Source: Bacillota bacterium
GTDB taxonomy: Bacteria > Bacillota > Clostridia > Lachnospirales > Lachnospiraceae
Reading direction: 5' to 3'
DNA length: 64,000 nt
Assembly: GCA_023399055.1 (NCBI GenBank)
Contig: JAEWQV010000013.1
Coordinates: 76,865-140,864, forward strand
A program made the position numbers and the translations under genes. Under the pieces are notes generated by a model, which made no database searches, was not told the DNA's origin, and saw only the letters and a list, made by a program, of their open reading frames with translations. Each line of letters starts with the position of its first letter. Position 1 is the stretch's first letter. Positions 17,049 through 26,101 of this stretch are shown one piece after another.

Positions 17049-19333
17049 TATAGATACCTCCCTGTCTTGGAATTGGGATTGTAGCGTAATTGGTTCGGTG
17101 TTCCTTTTGCAATAATTTCGCCACCCATGTCCCCACCTTCCGGGCCAAGTTCAATAATATAATCACAGCTCTTTAAGACCTCTACATTGTGTTCAACAAC
17201 AATTACCGAATTACCACTAGCAACCAACTGGTCTAATAGTTTTAGTAACAAAGCCGTATCAAAGAGGCTAAGTCCGCAAGTCGGTTCATCCAACACATAA
17301 AGAATATTTCCCTTTAACTGTCGTCCCAGTTCTTTGGCCAGCTTTACCCTTTGCGCCTCTCCACCACTTAGAGATGAGGTCGGCTGCCCAAGGGTTAAAT
17401 ACCCCATTCCCATCTGCTCTAGGATATGCAGTGGCTTCACGATGTTATACTCATCAGCATAGAACAAAATAGCCTGTGCAATACTCAGCTCTAATATATC
17501 TGCAATATTTTTTCCATTATAGTCAATGGAAAGACTTTCTTCATTAAATCGCTTGCCCTTACAAGTCTTACAAAGCTTATCTACAGAAAAGTTAGTGGTT
17601 AGAAAAATCCTTTCATATCCACTGCCACCACAATCCTGACAAGCCCCTTTCGAATGGAACGAAAAATGTCCAGCACTCATATTTCTTGCTTTTGCTTCCG
17701 GCTGTTCTGCAAAAAGTTCCCGTATTTTATCCCATATTCCTATATAAGAGGCCGGAGTAGAATAGGAACTTCTTCCGATTGGCTCCTGTGATATCTTAAC
17801 AACACCACTAATTCGTTCTATTCCCGTTATTCCGCTTGTTTGACCATATTTGCAGGCACTGGTAAGGCGTTTTAGAAGCGTCTCCTCTATTAGGGAACTC
17901 TTACCACTTCCAGATAAACCGGCAATACCAATCATTGCATGAAGCGGGAATTCTACGGTTAAGTCCTTTAAATGGTGCGTATTGGCATGCTCCAAGATAA
18001 GACAGTCATTCTTAGAAAGTGTAAACTTTCGATCCGCCCTAGTTGGCATCCTACCTTTGTCGAATAGATACTGGCTAAGCAGAGTATCCGCTTTCTCGTA
18101 TCCTAAATAATCACCTTGATAGACCACTGTGCCGCCTTCAATACCTGCCTTCGGTCCAATCTCAATAATATGATCTGCATGACGAATCAACTCTTTCTCA
18201 TGCTCAACAACAAGCACTGTATTACCAAGGTCTCTTAATTCCTTTACTGCCTTAATCATACTATCCTTTTCTGTGGGATGTAACCCTGCCATCGGTTCAT
18301 CAAAGATATAAATCAGGGAATTTAATTTAGATTCCAGATGAAGCTGGAGTAAAATTCGCTGTAACTCTCCACCACTTAAGGATGATATCTCACGGTATAA
18401 CGTCAGATGCCCTAATCGAAACCGGATCAGATGCTTTAATTTCTCCTTCATCTTCTTTACTGCATTCTTGCCAAACTGTGTCATTCCTTCCTTAGGTATT
18501 TCACTTAAGAAATCAAGAAGGTTGGAGATTGTTAGCTGTCCCAGCTCACCAAGCTGCTTCCCGCTAAGCAATACTTTTCTTGCTTCCTCTCCAATCCGGT
18601 CACCTTGACAGACAAGACAGGTCGTCTTCGCGTAAATTTCTTCTACATCCTCACCTTTTTCATATGCATTTCTTAGTATTCGTTCTAGACAGTAGCTTTG
18701 CTTGCCATTGTCATATGTACCATATACTACTAATTCTCGAATCTCTTCTGGGAGTTCCCAAAAGGGTGTCCCAAAATGTACGCCGTATTTCTTCTTAAGG
18801 AGCTGTAGAAAACCAGCTGTTACCTTTAAATTCTCATAGACCTCGAATAATGTTGTTGTTTTATTGGGGATTAATTTTTTTAGATTAATATCATAAAAAG
18901 AACCTCTGCCCTGGCAGCTAATACACATACCATCAGCGGTTGTATAAAGATAGTAGTTTGGAGAAAGATGTTCCGTATGCTTTTCCAAAGATCTTCCATC
19001 ACTGGCATAAGTAAGAGCCAGTAGGTTTAAAAGCCCTGTCTTGGAACCGACTGTAGACCGGGGGTTACTCTGCCTTATTGTATTCTGGCGTACCGCTACT
19101 GTTGGACCAATGCCTTCCATTGAATCAAACCGATCCTCGTTGTCGAGTCCGTTCAGAATACCAATGGAACTTAAATACTGATTCTTACCTTCTTCAAACA
19201 GGATGTCAAACGCAAGACTGGATTTACCAGAACCACTGATACCTGTAATAACCACCAGTTGCCGTTTAGGTATTGATAAGTTAATATTTTTCAGATTATG
19301 AATTCGTGCCCCACTAATTTTAATTTCTTCCAT
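17048..19333 (-). CDS. UvrA-like tandem ABC ATPase lacking the UvrB-binding domain
   Basis: 761 aa against about 940 for housekeeping UvrA. Two ABC modules are seen: Walker A GISGSGKSS (31-39) and GLSGSGKSS (472-480), signatures SLSGGELQR (318-326) and SLSGGEAQR (654-662), Walker B IFDEP and VLDEP. Two zinc fingers are present: CISC (137-140) with CLVC (239-242), and CQDC (565-568) with CKTC (588-591). The insertion that holds the UvrB-binding domain after the first Walker A is missing: the chain runs from the Q loop straight to the first zinc finger. Known relatives of this class (UvrA2/DrrC type) give tolerance to DNA-binding drugs without normal excision. It is the middle gene of an operon, 30 nt after an AraC-GyrI regulator. 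The start has AGAGGT upstream. Confidence 0.9.
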   Translation of the reverse strand: MEEIKISGARIHNLKNINLSIPKRQLVVITGISGSGKSSLAFDILFEEGKNQYLSSIGILNGLDNEDRFDSMEGIGPTVAVRQNTIRQSNPRSTVGSKTGLLNLLALTYASDGRSLEKHTEHLSPNYYLYTTADGMCISCQGRGSFYDINLKKLIPNKTTTLFEVYENLKVTAGFLQLLKKKYGVHFGTPFWELPEEIRELVVYGTYDNGKQSYCLERILRNAYEKGEDVEEIYAKTTCLVCQGDRIGEEARKVLLSGKQLGELGQLTISNLLDFLSEIPKEGMTQFGKNAVKKMKEKLKHLIRFRLGHLTLYREISSLSGGELQRILLQLHLESKLNSLIYIFDEPMAGLHPTEKDSMIKAVKELRDLGNTVLVVEHEKELIRHADHIIEIGPKAGIEGGTVVYQGDYLGYEKADTLLSQYLFDKGRMPTRADRKFTLSKNDCLILEHANTHHLKDLTVEFPLHAMIGIAGLSGSGKSSLIEETLLKRLTSACKYGQTSGITGIERISGVVKISQEPIGRSSYSTPASYIGIWDKIRELFAEQPEAKARNMSAGHFSFHSKGACQDCGGSGYERIFLTTNFSVDKLCKTCKGKRFNEESLSIDYNGKNIADILELSIAQAILFYADEYNIVKPLHILEQMGMGYLTLGQPTSSLSGGEAQRVKLAKELGRQLKGNILYVLDEPTCGLSLFDTALLLKLLDQLVASGNSVIVVEHNVEVLKSCDYIIELGPEGGDMGGEIIAKGTPNQLRYNPNSKTGRYL

Positions 19334-19363
19334 ATGCTTACCTCTGAATTGATTTTCAGCATA

Positions 19364-20293
19364 TTAGAATCGAATGGGCTCAATAGGAACGTAGATGTCC
19401 ACCATATGGATATGACTATCGTCTTCCTGTGGGTTATTGCAATACACTTCAAACGGATTGTAGTCTCTTGGTACATACCCACTGCCCGTAATCCACTCCC
19501 GATACATGTAATTCCAGGCATCCCTATACTGTTCCTGCTGAATCTGAAAATGTCCAACCGCATATAGACCACCTTCTAATTTCATTTTTCCGATGATTCC
19601 ATCTTCTTGAATAAAAATGTTCTCAGGTACGGTCATACATAGGCTGGTGCGAAACTGACTTTCCACACCAAATTCAGGATTGTCGTGATACATGGCAAGT
19701 ACCCAGTTCTGCCCCTCAACAAATAGGTTCTGGTTTTCTGCATAAGCAAATAACTTCTGAATTAAATAAGTATACTCTTTTTCTAAGGTCTTATAAGTGC
19801 CTGTATGTCTTACATAAGCGACCTGTTTCTCCTCCATATTTACAATAGATATCTGCCCAGTAACAGGAAACGGATTGTCTGTCGATTCTTTCTTTGCTGT
19901 GCCTTTATTGTACTCAGACAATAAAAAAGAATCTTTGCAATTCTTGCTATATTCCTTCCGATATTCACTTGGGCTTACACCATAGTAATTCTTAAAAGCT
20001 CTGGAAAAGACAGCTGAATCCGAAAGTCCAAGCTCATAGGCAATTTCAGTAATATTTTTATCCTCACGATGTGCCAGCAAAAAGAGTGACCTCTCCAATC
20101 GAATCCGACTTACATAATGAGCTAACGGTTCCTGTAATATGCCCTGAAAGATTCGGCTGAAATGATACTTTGAAAACCCAGCAGCATTGGACAACTCCTC
20201 AAGGGACATAGGCTGTCCAATATGATTCTCTATGTAATCCTGCACTTTATGAATTCTTCGTAAGTACTCCTCCTGACATTTCTGGTCTGACAT
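19364..20293 (-). CDS. AraC family regulator with GyrI-like effector domain
   Basis: 309 aa. N-terminal double helix-turn-helix (LEELSNAAGFSKYHFSRIF; ELGLSDSAVFSRAFKNYYG), then a GyrI/SbmC-like ligand domain (about 160-309) with KQVAYVRHTGTYKTLEKEY and the terminal DIYVPIEP strand. Domains of this type bind drugs or cationic metabolites, as in Rob and BmrR. ATG at 20293 is preferred over 20344 because GGAGG lies 5 nt upstream. It heads an operon with the UvrA-like ATPase and serine hydrolase genes, so it probably senses their substrate. An 8-bp tandem repeat sits 80-135 bp upstream. Confidence 0.9.
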   Translation of the reverse strand: MSDQKCQEEYLRRIHKVQDYIENHIGQPMSLEELSNAAGFSKYHFSRIFQGILQEPLAHYVSRIRLERSLFLLAHREDKNITEIAYELGLSDSAVFSRAFKNYYGVSPSEYRKEYSKNCKDSFLLSEYNKGTAKKESTDNPFPVTGQISIVNMEEKQVAYVRHTGTYKTLEKEYTYLIQKLFAYAENQNLFVEGQNWVLAMYHDNPEFGVESQFRTSLCMTVPENIFIQEDGIIGKMKLEGGLYAVGHFQIQQEQYRDAWNYMYREWITGSGYVPRDYNPFEVYCNNPQEDDSHIHMVDIYVPIEPIRF

Positions 20294-20371
20294 ATTTCCT
20301 CCTGCAAAAATGGCCATCCATCTTCCTATTATGAAAATAGACAACCAAATTTTTAATTCATACTTATATAC

Positions 20372-20427
20372 TTATTTTCTTATTTTCTTATTTTAATTAT
20401 TTAATTATTTAATTATTTAATTATTTA
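20372..20427. repeat. 8-bp AT-only microsatellite, seven units
   Basis: Three TTATTTTM units (20372-20395) followed by four perfect ATTATTTA units (20396-20427), all in one 8-bp register. It lies between the Fe-S protein stop and the AraC-GyrI start, i.e. in the promoter region of the latter. Slippage could change promoter spacing (inference). Confidence 0.85.
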
Positions 20428-20455
20428 ATATATTGAAGCATTGTTTACTCTTAAT

Positions 20456-21739
20456 CTATGATTCGATAGTACTTTTCTTTGACAGCAACTTATCCAAATA
20501 GATGGATTTAAATTGTTTACTCGCCAGCATCTGCTTTAAAGGTGGTAACTTAAGAATGACGCCAAGCACTGCTGCCATAGCACGATGATTGGCAAAGGCC
20601 TGATTATCAAAGATAAGATTTTGCAGAGTTCCCTTTTCAATTGCTTGCAGTACAAATCTATGCGTGCTGTTCACAGGTGTAATGACTTGTATCTCTCTTC
20701 GCACTAAATGAATCATCTTTTTAGGACAACTTCGCACACATACACCACAACCAAGACATACTTCAGTATCTATCACAGCAATCGCATTACCATCCTCATT
20801 TTTTTGCATTGAAATTGCTAATACCGGACAAACCTTTGCACATTTACCACAGCCAATACATTCCTTCGAAACCCTAGGTATATAATTGGTAGTCGCTACT
20901 GGCTGCATGGGGCTAAACTTTCTTGCAGCCTGCAAGGCTTCACAGCAACAACCGCAGCAATTGCAAATGAATGCAGGGTCTTCACGAACATTCTCTCCAA
21001 TCTGTACCAGATTAGCAGCATAGGAGCGTTCTAATACATCCCTTGCTTCTTTTTTATCGATTAATCGTGCATGATGTCCATGTTCAGCAAGTGAACGTGC
21101 AACATTTCCAAAGGTGAGGCACACATCCAAAGGGGCATCTATTTCACAGGGATGACCTGCGTGTAACATCTTATGTCTGCAGTAACAGGTTCCAAGTCCT
21201 ATATGGCTGGCTTCCTCAATGATATGGCTGGCTCTTTCAAAATCCAAAATATGAATTGTGTTATCTTTTGTCAAAATTGGTTCCTGTACATAGACTCTGC
21301 CCAAATGCGTTTCTGTTGCATAAAATAAGTCTTTAACAAAATCTTCTTCCACGTTCATATATTGATAATACAATTCGCTTAAATACTTCTGATCAATATC
21401 ACCTCTTGTGCGCATTAAGGCAAATTCTATAAACCCTGCCATAGGCGGTGGCATTACAAATTGACGCACCCCTTTATAAAAGGAATCTACAAGTAATGCC
21501 TTTTCACAAAGATGCTCCAGGAAAGCTTCTGCCTTCCCTTCCGTGGTATTCCAGATCTTTGCTGCCTTCTTTGCAGTAAATGGACGTACTGGCAATAATG
21601 CAACCCATTTAGCTTCCTTTTCTGTATAAAGAACTTGCAGAATTTTATATAAGCTTTCCGTTGGCGGAGCCCCTTGCGTAAACCAATTAATTCTTTCTTC
21701 TAAATTCTTATAGGCATCTTTACTTGTAATATGTCCCAT
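20456..21739 (-). CDS. 4Fe-4S dicluster protein with extra cysteine clusters
   Basis: 427 aa cytoplasmic protein. The N-terminal about 110 aa look helical and winged-helix-like. It has a C185-x-C-x10-C198 group with C207, a dense CNCCGCCC cluster at 259-266, and two ferredoxin-type motifs, CIGCGKCAKVCP (295-306) and CLGCGVCVRSCP (328-339), which should hold two [4Fe-4S] clusters. The overall plan matches anaerobe ferredoxin-like proteins of unassigned pathway. It most likely transfers electrons to or from an unknown partner. It is monocistronic with a good AAGGAAGG site. Gly/Lys-rich C-terminus has no membrane segment. Confidence 0.85.
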   Translation of the reverse strand: MGHITSKDAYKNLEERINWFTQGAPPTESLYKILQVLYTEKEAKWVALLPVRPFTAKKAAKIWNTTEGKAEAFLEHLCEKALLVDSFYKGVRQFVMPPPMAGFIEFALMRTRGDIDQKYLSELYYQYMNVEEDFVKDLFYATETHLGRVYVQEPILTKDNTIHILDFERASHIIEEASHIGLGTCYCRHKMLHAGHPCEIDAPLDVCLTFGNVARSLAEHGHHARLIDKKEARDVLERSYAANLVQIGENVREDPAFICNCCGCCCEALQAARKFSPMQPVATTNYIPRVSKECIGCGKCAKVCPVLAISMQKNEDGNAIAVIDTEVCLGCGVCVRSCPKKMIHLVRREIQVITPVNSTHRFVLQAIEKGTLQNLIFDNQAFANHRAMAAVLGVILKLPPLKQMLASKQFKSIYLDKLLSKKSTIES

Positions 21740-21917
21740 GGCTGCACCTTCCTTATATAAAATTTGGATAGACCTATTACCATATTATCAAATTATTTCC
21801 AAACTTACTAGAGAAAGTAAAATATAATTTCTTTGCATGGACATACCTAGTGGCAGTACATCCGTTCCTGTGATAGAATTAATTAGTAAATAATTCTAAT
21901 ATTAAGGAGGAGGTTTT

Positions 21918-22301
21918 ATGTCAATACCTACAATTAATTTTGCATCTGTTACACTAGATTGCCCAAATCAAGAGGCATTAGCTGATTTCTACACTGCACT
22001 ATTGGGATGGAACAAACAACGTTTTGATGAAGAATGGCTCGCTGTTATTTCTCCAGATAAACACATATGTCTTCTATTTCAAGAGATAGACGATTACATC
22101 CCACCTGTTTGGCCAAATGAAAAAGGGAAGCAACAGCAAATGACACATTTAGACTTCTCGTCAACTCTGAAGGAAAAAGAAGCTGTTAAAAGTCATGCTC
22201 TTGCTTGTGGTGCTACTTTGGCTTCGGTTCAATATTCTCCAGATTATACGGTATTTATTGATCCTGTGGGGCACCCCTTTTGTATTAGTTTTTTTAACTG
22301 A
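21918..22301 (+). CDS. VOC family protein (glyoxalase-like)
   Basis: 127 aa. First module: FASVTLDCPNQEALADFYTALLGW; second module ends SPDYTVFIDPVGHPFCISFF. Matches the glyoxalase-like small-molecule binding proteins common in Firmicutes; ligand unknown. AAGGAGGAGG lies 6 nt before the ATG. Monocistronic. A decayed relative of this gene lies at 35409-35474. Confidence 0.85.
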   Translation: MSIPTINFASVTLDCPNQEALADFYTALLGWNKQRFDEEWLAVISPDKHICLLFQEIDDYIPPVWPNEKGKQQQMTHLDFSSTLKEKEAVKSHALACGATLASVQYSPDYTVFIDPVGHPFCISFFN

Positions 22302-22379
22302 TGCTATGATGCCTGCTTTACTATTTTAATGGCACTAAAGAGTATATCTTTAAACCTTATTACTTTATATTTTTTTACT

Positions 22380-23147
22380 TTATATCTTTTTTCCAATATA
22401 AAATACATATCCATAATATTGCTTGTATTTAGAATATAAATCTGCCTCACGCCTCATAAAGGAAATCATATCCTCGACAGTTTTATTTCCTGCATGTTTT
22501 TTTAGGAATTCCTCTTGTCTTACTTTTTGAGGAATAAAATAATTGTCTATCCAACAATTTTCGGGCAATATAAATGCGGCAACAGGAATATAACCTGTAT
22601 TCTGCAGGATGGTTATGTTATGCGCTATTGTGGCAATTTCAGGAACTGCGTCCACCCACCACTTCTCTATCTCGGCAGGACGTTCCTCTGTAAACCACGA
22701 CTCGTAGGTTACGGCTACATAACCATCTGTTTTAAGGAAGTGTTTCCAGTATTTTAAACCTTTTTCAAAACCAATGTTGGCAATAGCTCCCTCTGACCAT
22801 ATAAGGTCAAATTCGCCATTTTGAAACGGCAAATTATCCATTGAACCGACAATACCTGTGACTCTGTTCTGTAGACTATGATTTTTTGCTGTTATGTTGA
22901 GTTTGTCAATGGAACCGGCGTAAAGGTCGAGGGCGGTAATGGTTGCTGCTGTATTTTGTGCCAACACCATTGTTTGAGTGCCTGTGCCGCATCCCAAATC
23001 GGCAATTTTCGCTTTCTTTGATAAATTGCCGATAAAACTTAATGCCCTGATCGTTTCTTCAGGACTGCCTGGTCCTTGCCGTTCCAGCTCTGTAAAATAT
23101 TCATTGATGAGGTCAAATTCAAATTCGTGAATTTTTATTTCTTCCAT
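22380..23147 (-). CDS. Class I SAM-dependent methyltransferase
   Basis: 255 aa. Motif I is IADLGCGTGTQTMVLA (about 51-66), followed by acidic ALDLYAGS and the post-motif NLPFQNGEFDLIWSEGAIANIGFEKGL. This pattern fits small-molecule methyltransferases of the UbiE/SmtA type. The substrate is unknown. AAGGAG precedes the ATG. It is adjacent to, but separated by about 240 bp from, another methyltransferase gene on the same strand. Confidence 0.87.
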   Translation of the reverse strand: MEEIKIHEFEFDLINEYFTELERQGPGSPEETIRALSFIGNLSKKAKIADLGCGTGTQTMVLAQNTAATITALDLYAGSIDKLNITAKNHSLQNRVTGIVGSMDNLPFQNGEFDLIWSEGAIANIGFEKGLKYWKHFLKTDGYVAVTYESWFTEERPAEIEKWWVDAVPEIATIAHNITILQNTGYIPVAAFILPENCWIDNYFIPQKVRQEEFLKKHAGNKTVEDMISFMRREADLYSKYKQYYGYVFYIGKKI

Positions 23148-23386
23148 TGTTATACTCCTTATCTTCTAATTATTCTTTTGGTTTTCCAAGAAGGATATTA
23201 TGAATATAATTTATGTCACATCAATTACTCACTTTCTACCGTGAGACGGAGTACTTTTCTATAAATCGCTCAATATGTGCGGATAATAGATTAACCGCCT
23301 CTTTTTTATCAGTCATTGTATCAGAAATGCTTACCAACAAATAACTATTTTTATCTATGATTAACTTTAAATATATTTTATTTTTT

Positions 23387-24145
23387 TTATTTGATAGCAG
23401 TGGCCTCAAAGGTTATTACTTTTTCAGCACTTACTGGATACTGTCCGAATTTATAATCTGAAGAAATTACAATATCATCAAATCCAATACTTTCAAGTAT
23501 TAATTTAAACTCTTCTACTCCATACCACCGCAACGGAAAGTATTCCAATTCAGTTTCCAAAAGGAGACCGTCACGCCACTTTTCATATCTAGTATGGGAA
23601 ATAGTATATTGATTTATATAGTCAACTTGTACTACCTTTTTGTCTAAGATAATTATGTCTCCATTATCGCACGGAAAGGTTCTTGTAAAACTAATACCAG
23701 TTGAACTATTTGTTTGCAAGAATATATCAATGATTAATTTACCTCCATTGGATAAATGCTTATAAAAGTTATGTAATGCTTTTATTGAATCTGCCCTTTC
23801 CTGTAATAGCAGAAATGTTCCTGTTGGTACAATAATAGCATCATATAGTCTATCTAGTGAAAACGACTCCATCTTTGCCTCAAAAAGATTAGGTTTTAGA
23901 TTTCTTATTCTACAATTATTCTCACATATATTTAACATTTCTTTTGAACAGTCAAATCCATCAACCACGAAACCATTTTCGAGCAGTGGAATTAACATAC
24001 GTCCAGTTCCTGTGGCTGGTTCAAGAATTCTCCCCTCACACGACTTTAATCTCTCCTTATAAAATTCTATGTCTCCAAAAGAATGACCAATGGGTTTATC
24101 CATATCATATACTTCTGAAGACAGTCTTCCATAATAGCTCAACAT
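23387..24145 (-). CDS. Class I SAM-dependent methyltransferase
   Basis: 252 aa. Motif I variant LEPATGTGRMLIPLLENG, then GFDCSKEML. Central YDAIIVPTGTFLLLQERADS and GGKLIIDIF are typical of the Methyltransf_25/11 group, where the Gly-rich loop starts with ATGTGR. C-terminal WYGVEEFKLILESIGF also fits. Substrate unknown. Translation signal is weak (AAGG about 10 nt upstream). It is unlike the neighbouring methyltransferase outside the motifs, so it is not a recent duplicate. Confidence 0.85.
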   Translation of the reverse strand: MLSYYGRLSSEVYDMDKPIGHSFGDIEFYKERLKSCEGRILEPATGTGRMLIPLLENGFVVDGFDCSKEMLNICENNCRIRNLKPNLFEAKMESFSLDRLYDAIIVPTGTFLLLQERADSIKALHNFYKHLSNGGKLIIDIFLQTNSSTGISFTRTFPCDNGDIIILDKKVVQVDYINQYTISHTRYEKWRDGLLLETELEYFPLRWYGVEEFKLILESIGFDDIVISSDYKFGQYPVSAEKVITFEATAIK

Positions 24146-24233
24146 CTCTTATTACCTTCTTTCCTTTGTTTTAATTTATACTTTTTTGATTGGAGCGTTT
24201 TTGATTATACTTTTCTACCTGGATTATTTTAGG

Positions 24234-25118
24234 TCATAGTTTTCTAACGGGAATATAAATATCCATAACCGTATCCTTCCTATGATGACAACGTTCATCG
24301 TAGAATTCAAAATCTAATTTACCTTCGTCATATACATATCCACTATTTCTAAACCAATCTTCAAAAATATACTTCCAGGTGCCAGCAATCATCTTTGCAA
24401 ACTCCTTTTGTTCTTCGTCCTTTGTGGAATCCACCGGAGTTGTTGTAAAAACGGCATACTCTGCTTCCGGAACTTCAACTGTTAACATATCTTCCTCAAC
24501 CTTTGAAAAATCATTTACTATTACGCCTAAAAGATAGTTTGCATTTCCAGTTTCAGATAGCGGAACGTATAATCCCACTTCTCCATGCATGTTTGGATTT
24601 AAAATTTGGTACATTTTACTTTCAAGATTTTCACCCTCATAATTAATCCAAAAGGATGCAATATCCTTTGTATAGGTTCCACCTGTAATATTGGTTTTAA
24701 TTCCATAACCAGCCACCTGAAAGGCTGGCTTCTTAACAAGGACAGGATTTATAATATAACCTCCACCTTCAGCCGTTGTTCCTGCCTTCGTATTATCAGC
24801 CAGCTTTGCTTTAAACTGTGTTGGACTATAACCAAAACTATTACGAAAAGCTTTGGTAAATCCGCTGGAGGTTTCAAATCCATATTCCAAAGCAATATCT
24901 ATAACTTTTCTACCTTTAATTAATTCTGTTGCTGCTAAAGCTAATCTTCTGCTTCGAACGTAATCCATAACAGAGACACCCATGCATAGATTAAATACTC
25001 TGCAAAAATGATAAAGTGAGTATCCTGATTGTCTGGCAATTTCTTCAACTGTAATCTCCTCTTTTACATGGTCTTCCATAAATTCTATACATCTATCTAT
25101 ATTTTCTCTATAATTCAA
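24234..25118 (-). CDS. AraC family regulator with GyrI-like effector domain
   Basis: 294 aa. N-terminal AraC helix-turn-helix pair (VEEIARQSGYSLYHFCRVFN; ALEYGFETSSGFTKAFRNSFG), and C-terminal GyrI-like domain from about 130 with AFQVAGYGIKTNITGG and the end DTVMDIYIPVRKL. The start codon is TTG at 25118, with AGGAG 9-10 nt upstream; no ATG exists near the true N-terminus. It is monocistronic and probably a drug or stress sensor. It is one of three such regulators in the window. Confidence 0.88.
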   Translation of the reverse strand: MNYRENIDRCIEFMEDHVKEEITVEEIARQSGYSLYHFCRVFNLCMGVSVMDYVRSRRLALAATELIKGRKVIDIALEYGFETSSGFTKAFRNSFGYSPTQFKAKLADNTKAGTTAEGGGYIINPVLVKKPAFQVAGYGIKTNITGGTYTKDIASFWINYEGENLESKMYQILNPNMHGEVGLYVPLSETGNANYLLGVIVNDFSKVEEDMLTVEVPEAEYAVFTTTPVDSTKDEEQKEFAKMIAGTWKYIFEDWFRNSGYVYDEGKLDFEFYDERCHHRKDTVMDIYIPVRKL

Positions 25119-25207
25119 AATCTTTCTCCTGTCCTATGTCCTTACAATAGCTCTATTATATCAATAATTCTAAAAGTACGCTGTTCCTATTTTGCTAACT
25201 TTAAATA

Positions 25208-25247
25208 AACAAGATGAAACGACAAGTCGTTTCACTTGTCATGAATT
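25208..25247. repeat. Dispersed palindromic repeat, copy 1
   Basis: Contains the perfect palindrome GAAACGAC-aa-GTCGTTTC (25216-25233) inside longer arms, AACAAGATG... and ...CACTTGTCATGAATT. Related copies are at 26772-26797 and 38368-38400. Confidence 0.6.
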
Positions 25248-25250
25248 ATA

Positions 25251-25298
25251 TAAAAAAAATAGCTGTCTATTTTCACATCACGAAAATAAACAACCATT
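25251..25298 (-). terminator. Terminator of the Rrf2/DsbA operon
   Basis: Read leftward, AATGGTTGTTTATTTTC pairs with GAAAATAGACAGCTATT, followed by TTTTTT. It lies about 50 nt after the DsbA-family stop. A further GAAACG..CGTTTC hairpin (about 25320-25337) lies between. Confidence 0.65.
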
Positions 25299-25346
25299 TT
25301 TTATCTTATTCATAACAATTGAAACGATTTGCCGTTTCCTCCTGCA

Positions 25347-25985
25347 TTACAATCCTAGTGCATATACTTTGTTTAAGGCGGTCAAGAAATGTGACGTGTC
25401 CTGTGCACCAGATACGGAATATTTCCCGTCAATGATAGAATGCGGAATGGTATCAATACCGTACTTACGAGCCTCAGCCTCATCCTTTTGTACCTTTGCT
25501 TTCAAGCTACCACTTGCAAGCTCACGGTTTAATTCAGGTATATCCAGCCCTATCTCCTCGGCTATTTGCAGAAGTGCTTTCTGATCCCCAATATCCATGC
25601 CTGCTTCAAAATATTCTTTAAAATATCTCTGGATTAACATATGCTCTTTACCATGCATTTTTGCATGCTGCAGGATTTGATGTGCAAATTCTGTGTTATT
25701 AAGCTTCATTGCATCAAAGTCATAGTTCAGACCAACTTCACGTCCTGCAGCTGCAATTCTTTCGTTGTTTGCTCTCGATTGCTCATAACTAATGTGATAT
25801 TTCTCTGCAACTATTTGATGAATATCCTTACCTTTTGTATCTACATTTGCCATATTAAGCCGGAAGCTTCTGAAAACCAGTTCAACCTCATCCTTGTGTT
25901 CAAACTCCGACAAAGCCTTTTCAAACTTTGTATCACCCAAATAACAGAAAGGACATACAAAATCAAACCAAACCTCTATTCTCAT
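25347..25985 (-). CDS. DsbA family oxidoreductase (FrnE-like)
   Basis: 212 aa thioredoxin-fold protein. The active site CPFC is near residue 12 (WFDFVCPFCYLG); the helical insertion and the cis-Pro region YGIDTIPHSIIDGKY fit the FrnE/DsbA-like family of cytoplasmic thiol-disulfide oxidoreductases. No signal peptide. ATG at 25985 is used, with AAAGGAG 8 nt upstream. It is the third gene after the Rrf2 regulator and the NAD(P)-binding protein, which together look like a redox-stress unit. Confidence 0.88.
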   Translation of the reverse strand: MRIEVWFDFVCPFCYLGDTKFEKALSEFEHKDEVELVFRSFRLNMANVDTKGKDIHQIVAEKYHISYEQSRANNERIAAAGREVGLNYDFDAMKLNNTEFAHQILQHAKMHGKEHMLIQRYFKEYFEAGMDIGDQKALLQIAEEIGLDIPELNRELASGSLKAKVQKDEAEARKYGIDTIPHSIIDGKYSVSGAQDTSHFLTALNKVYALGL

Positions 25986-26025
25986 AAGATTTACTCCTTT
26001 CTTCTCATGCACTTAACTACCAAGA

Positions 26026-26053
26026 GGAAAACAGCTAAACTACTGCTGTTTCC
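26026..26053 (-). repeat. Intercistronic hairpin
   Basis: GGAAAACAGC (26026-26035) pairs with GCTGTTTCC (26045-26053), in the 116-nt space between the NAD(P)-binding and DsbA-family genes. There is no T-tract in the operon direction, so it is more likely a partial attenuator or processing site. Confidence 0.4.
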
Positions 26054-26101
26054 TCCCTTGTATAAGAAATTATTAGTTGTCAGCTTTAAATCTTTCCTAT
26101 A

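Noticed and set aside
23230..23375. Possible short gene on the minus strand (SYLLVSISDTMTDKKEAVNL...)
   Set aside because: No start codon with a ribosome site, only about 40 codons, and no recognisable family. May be a relic but not supported.
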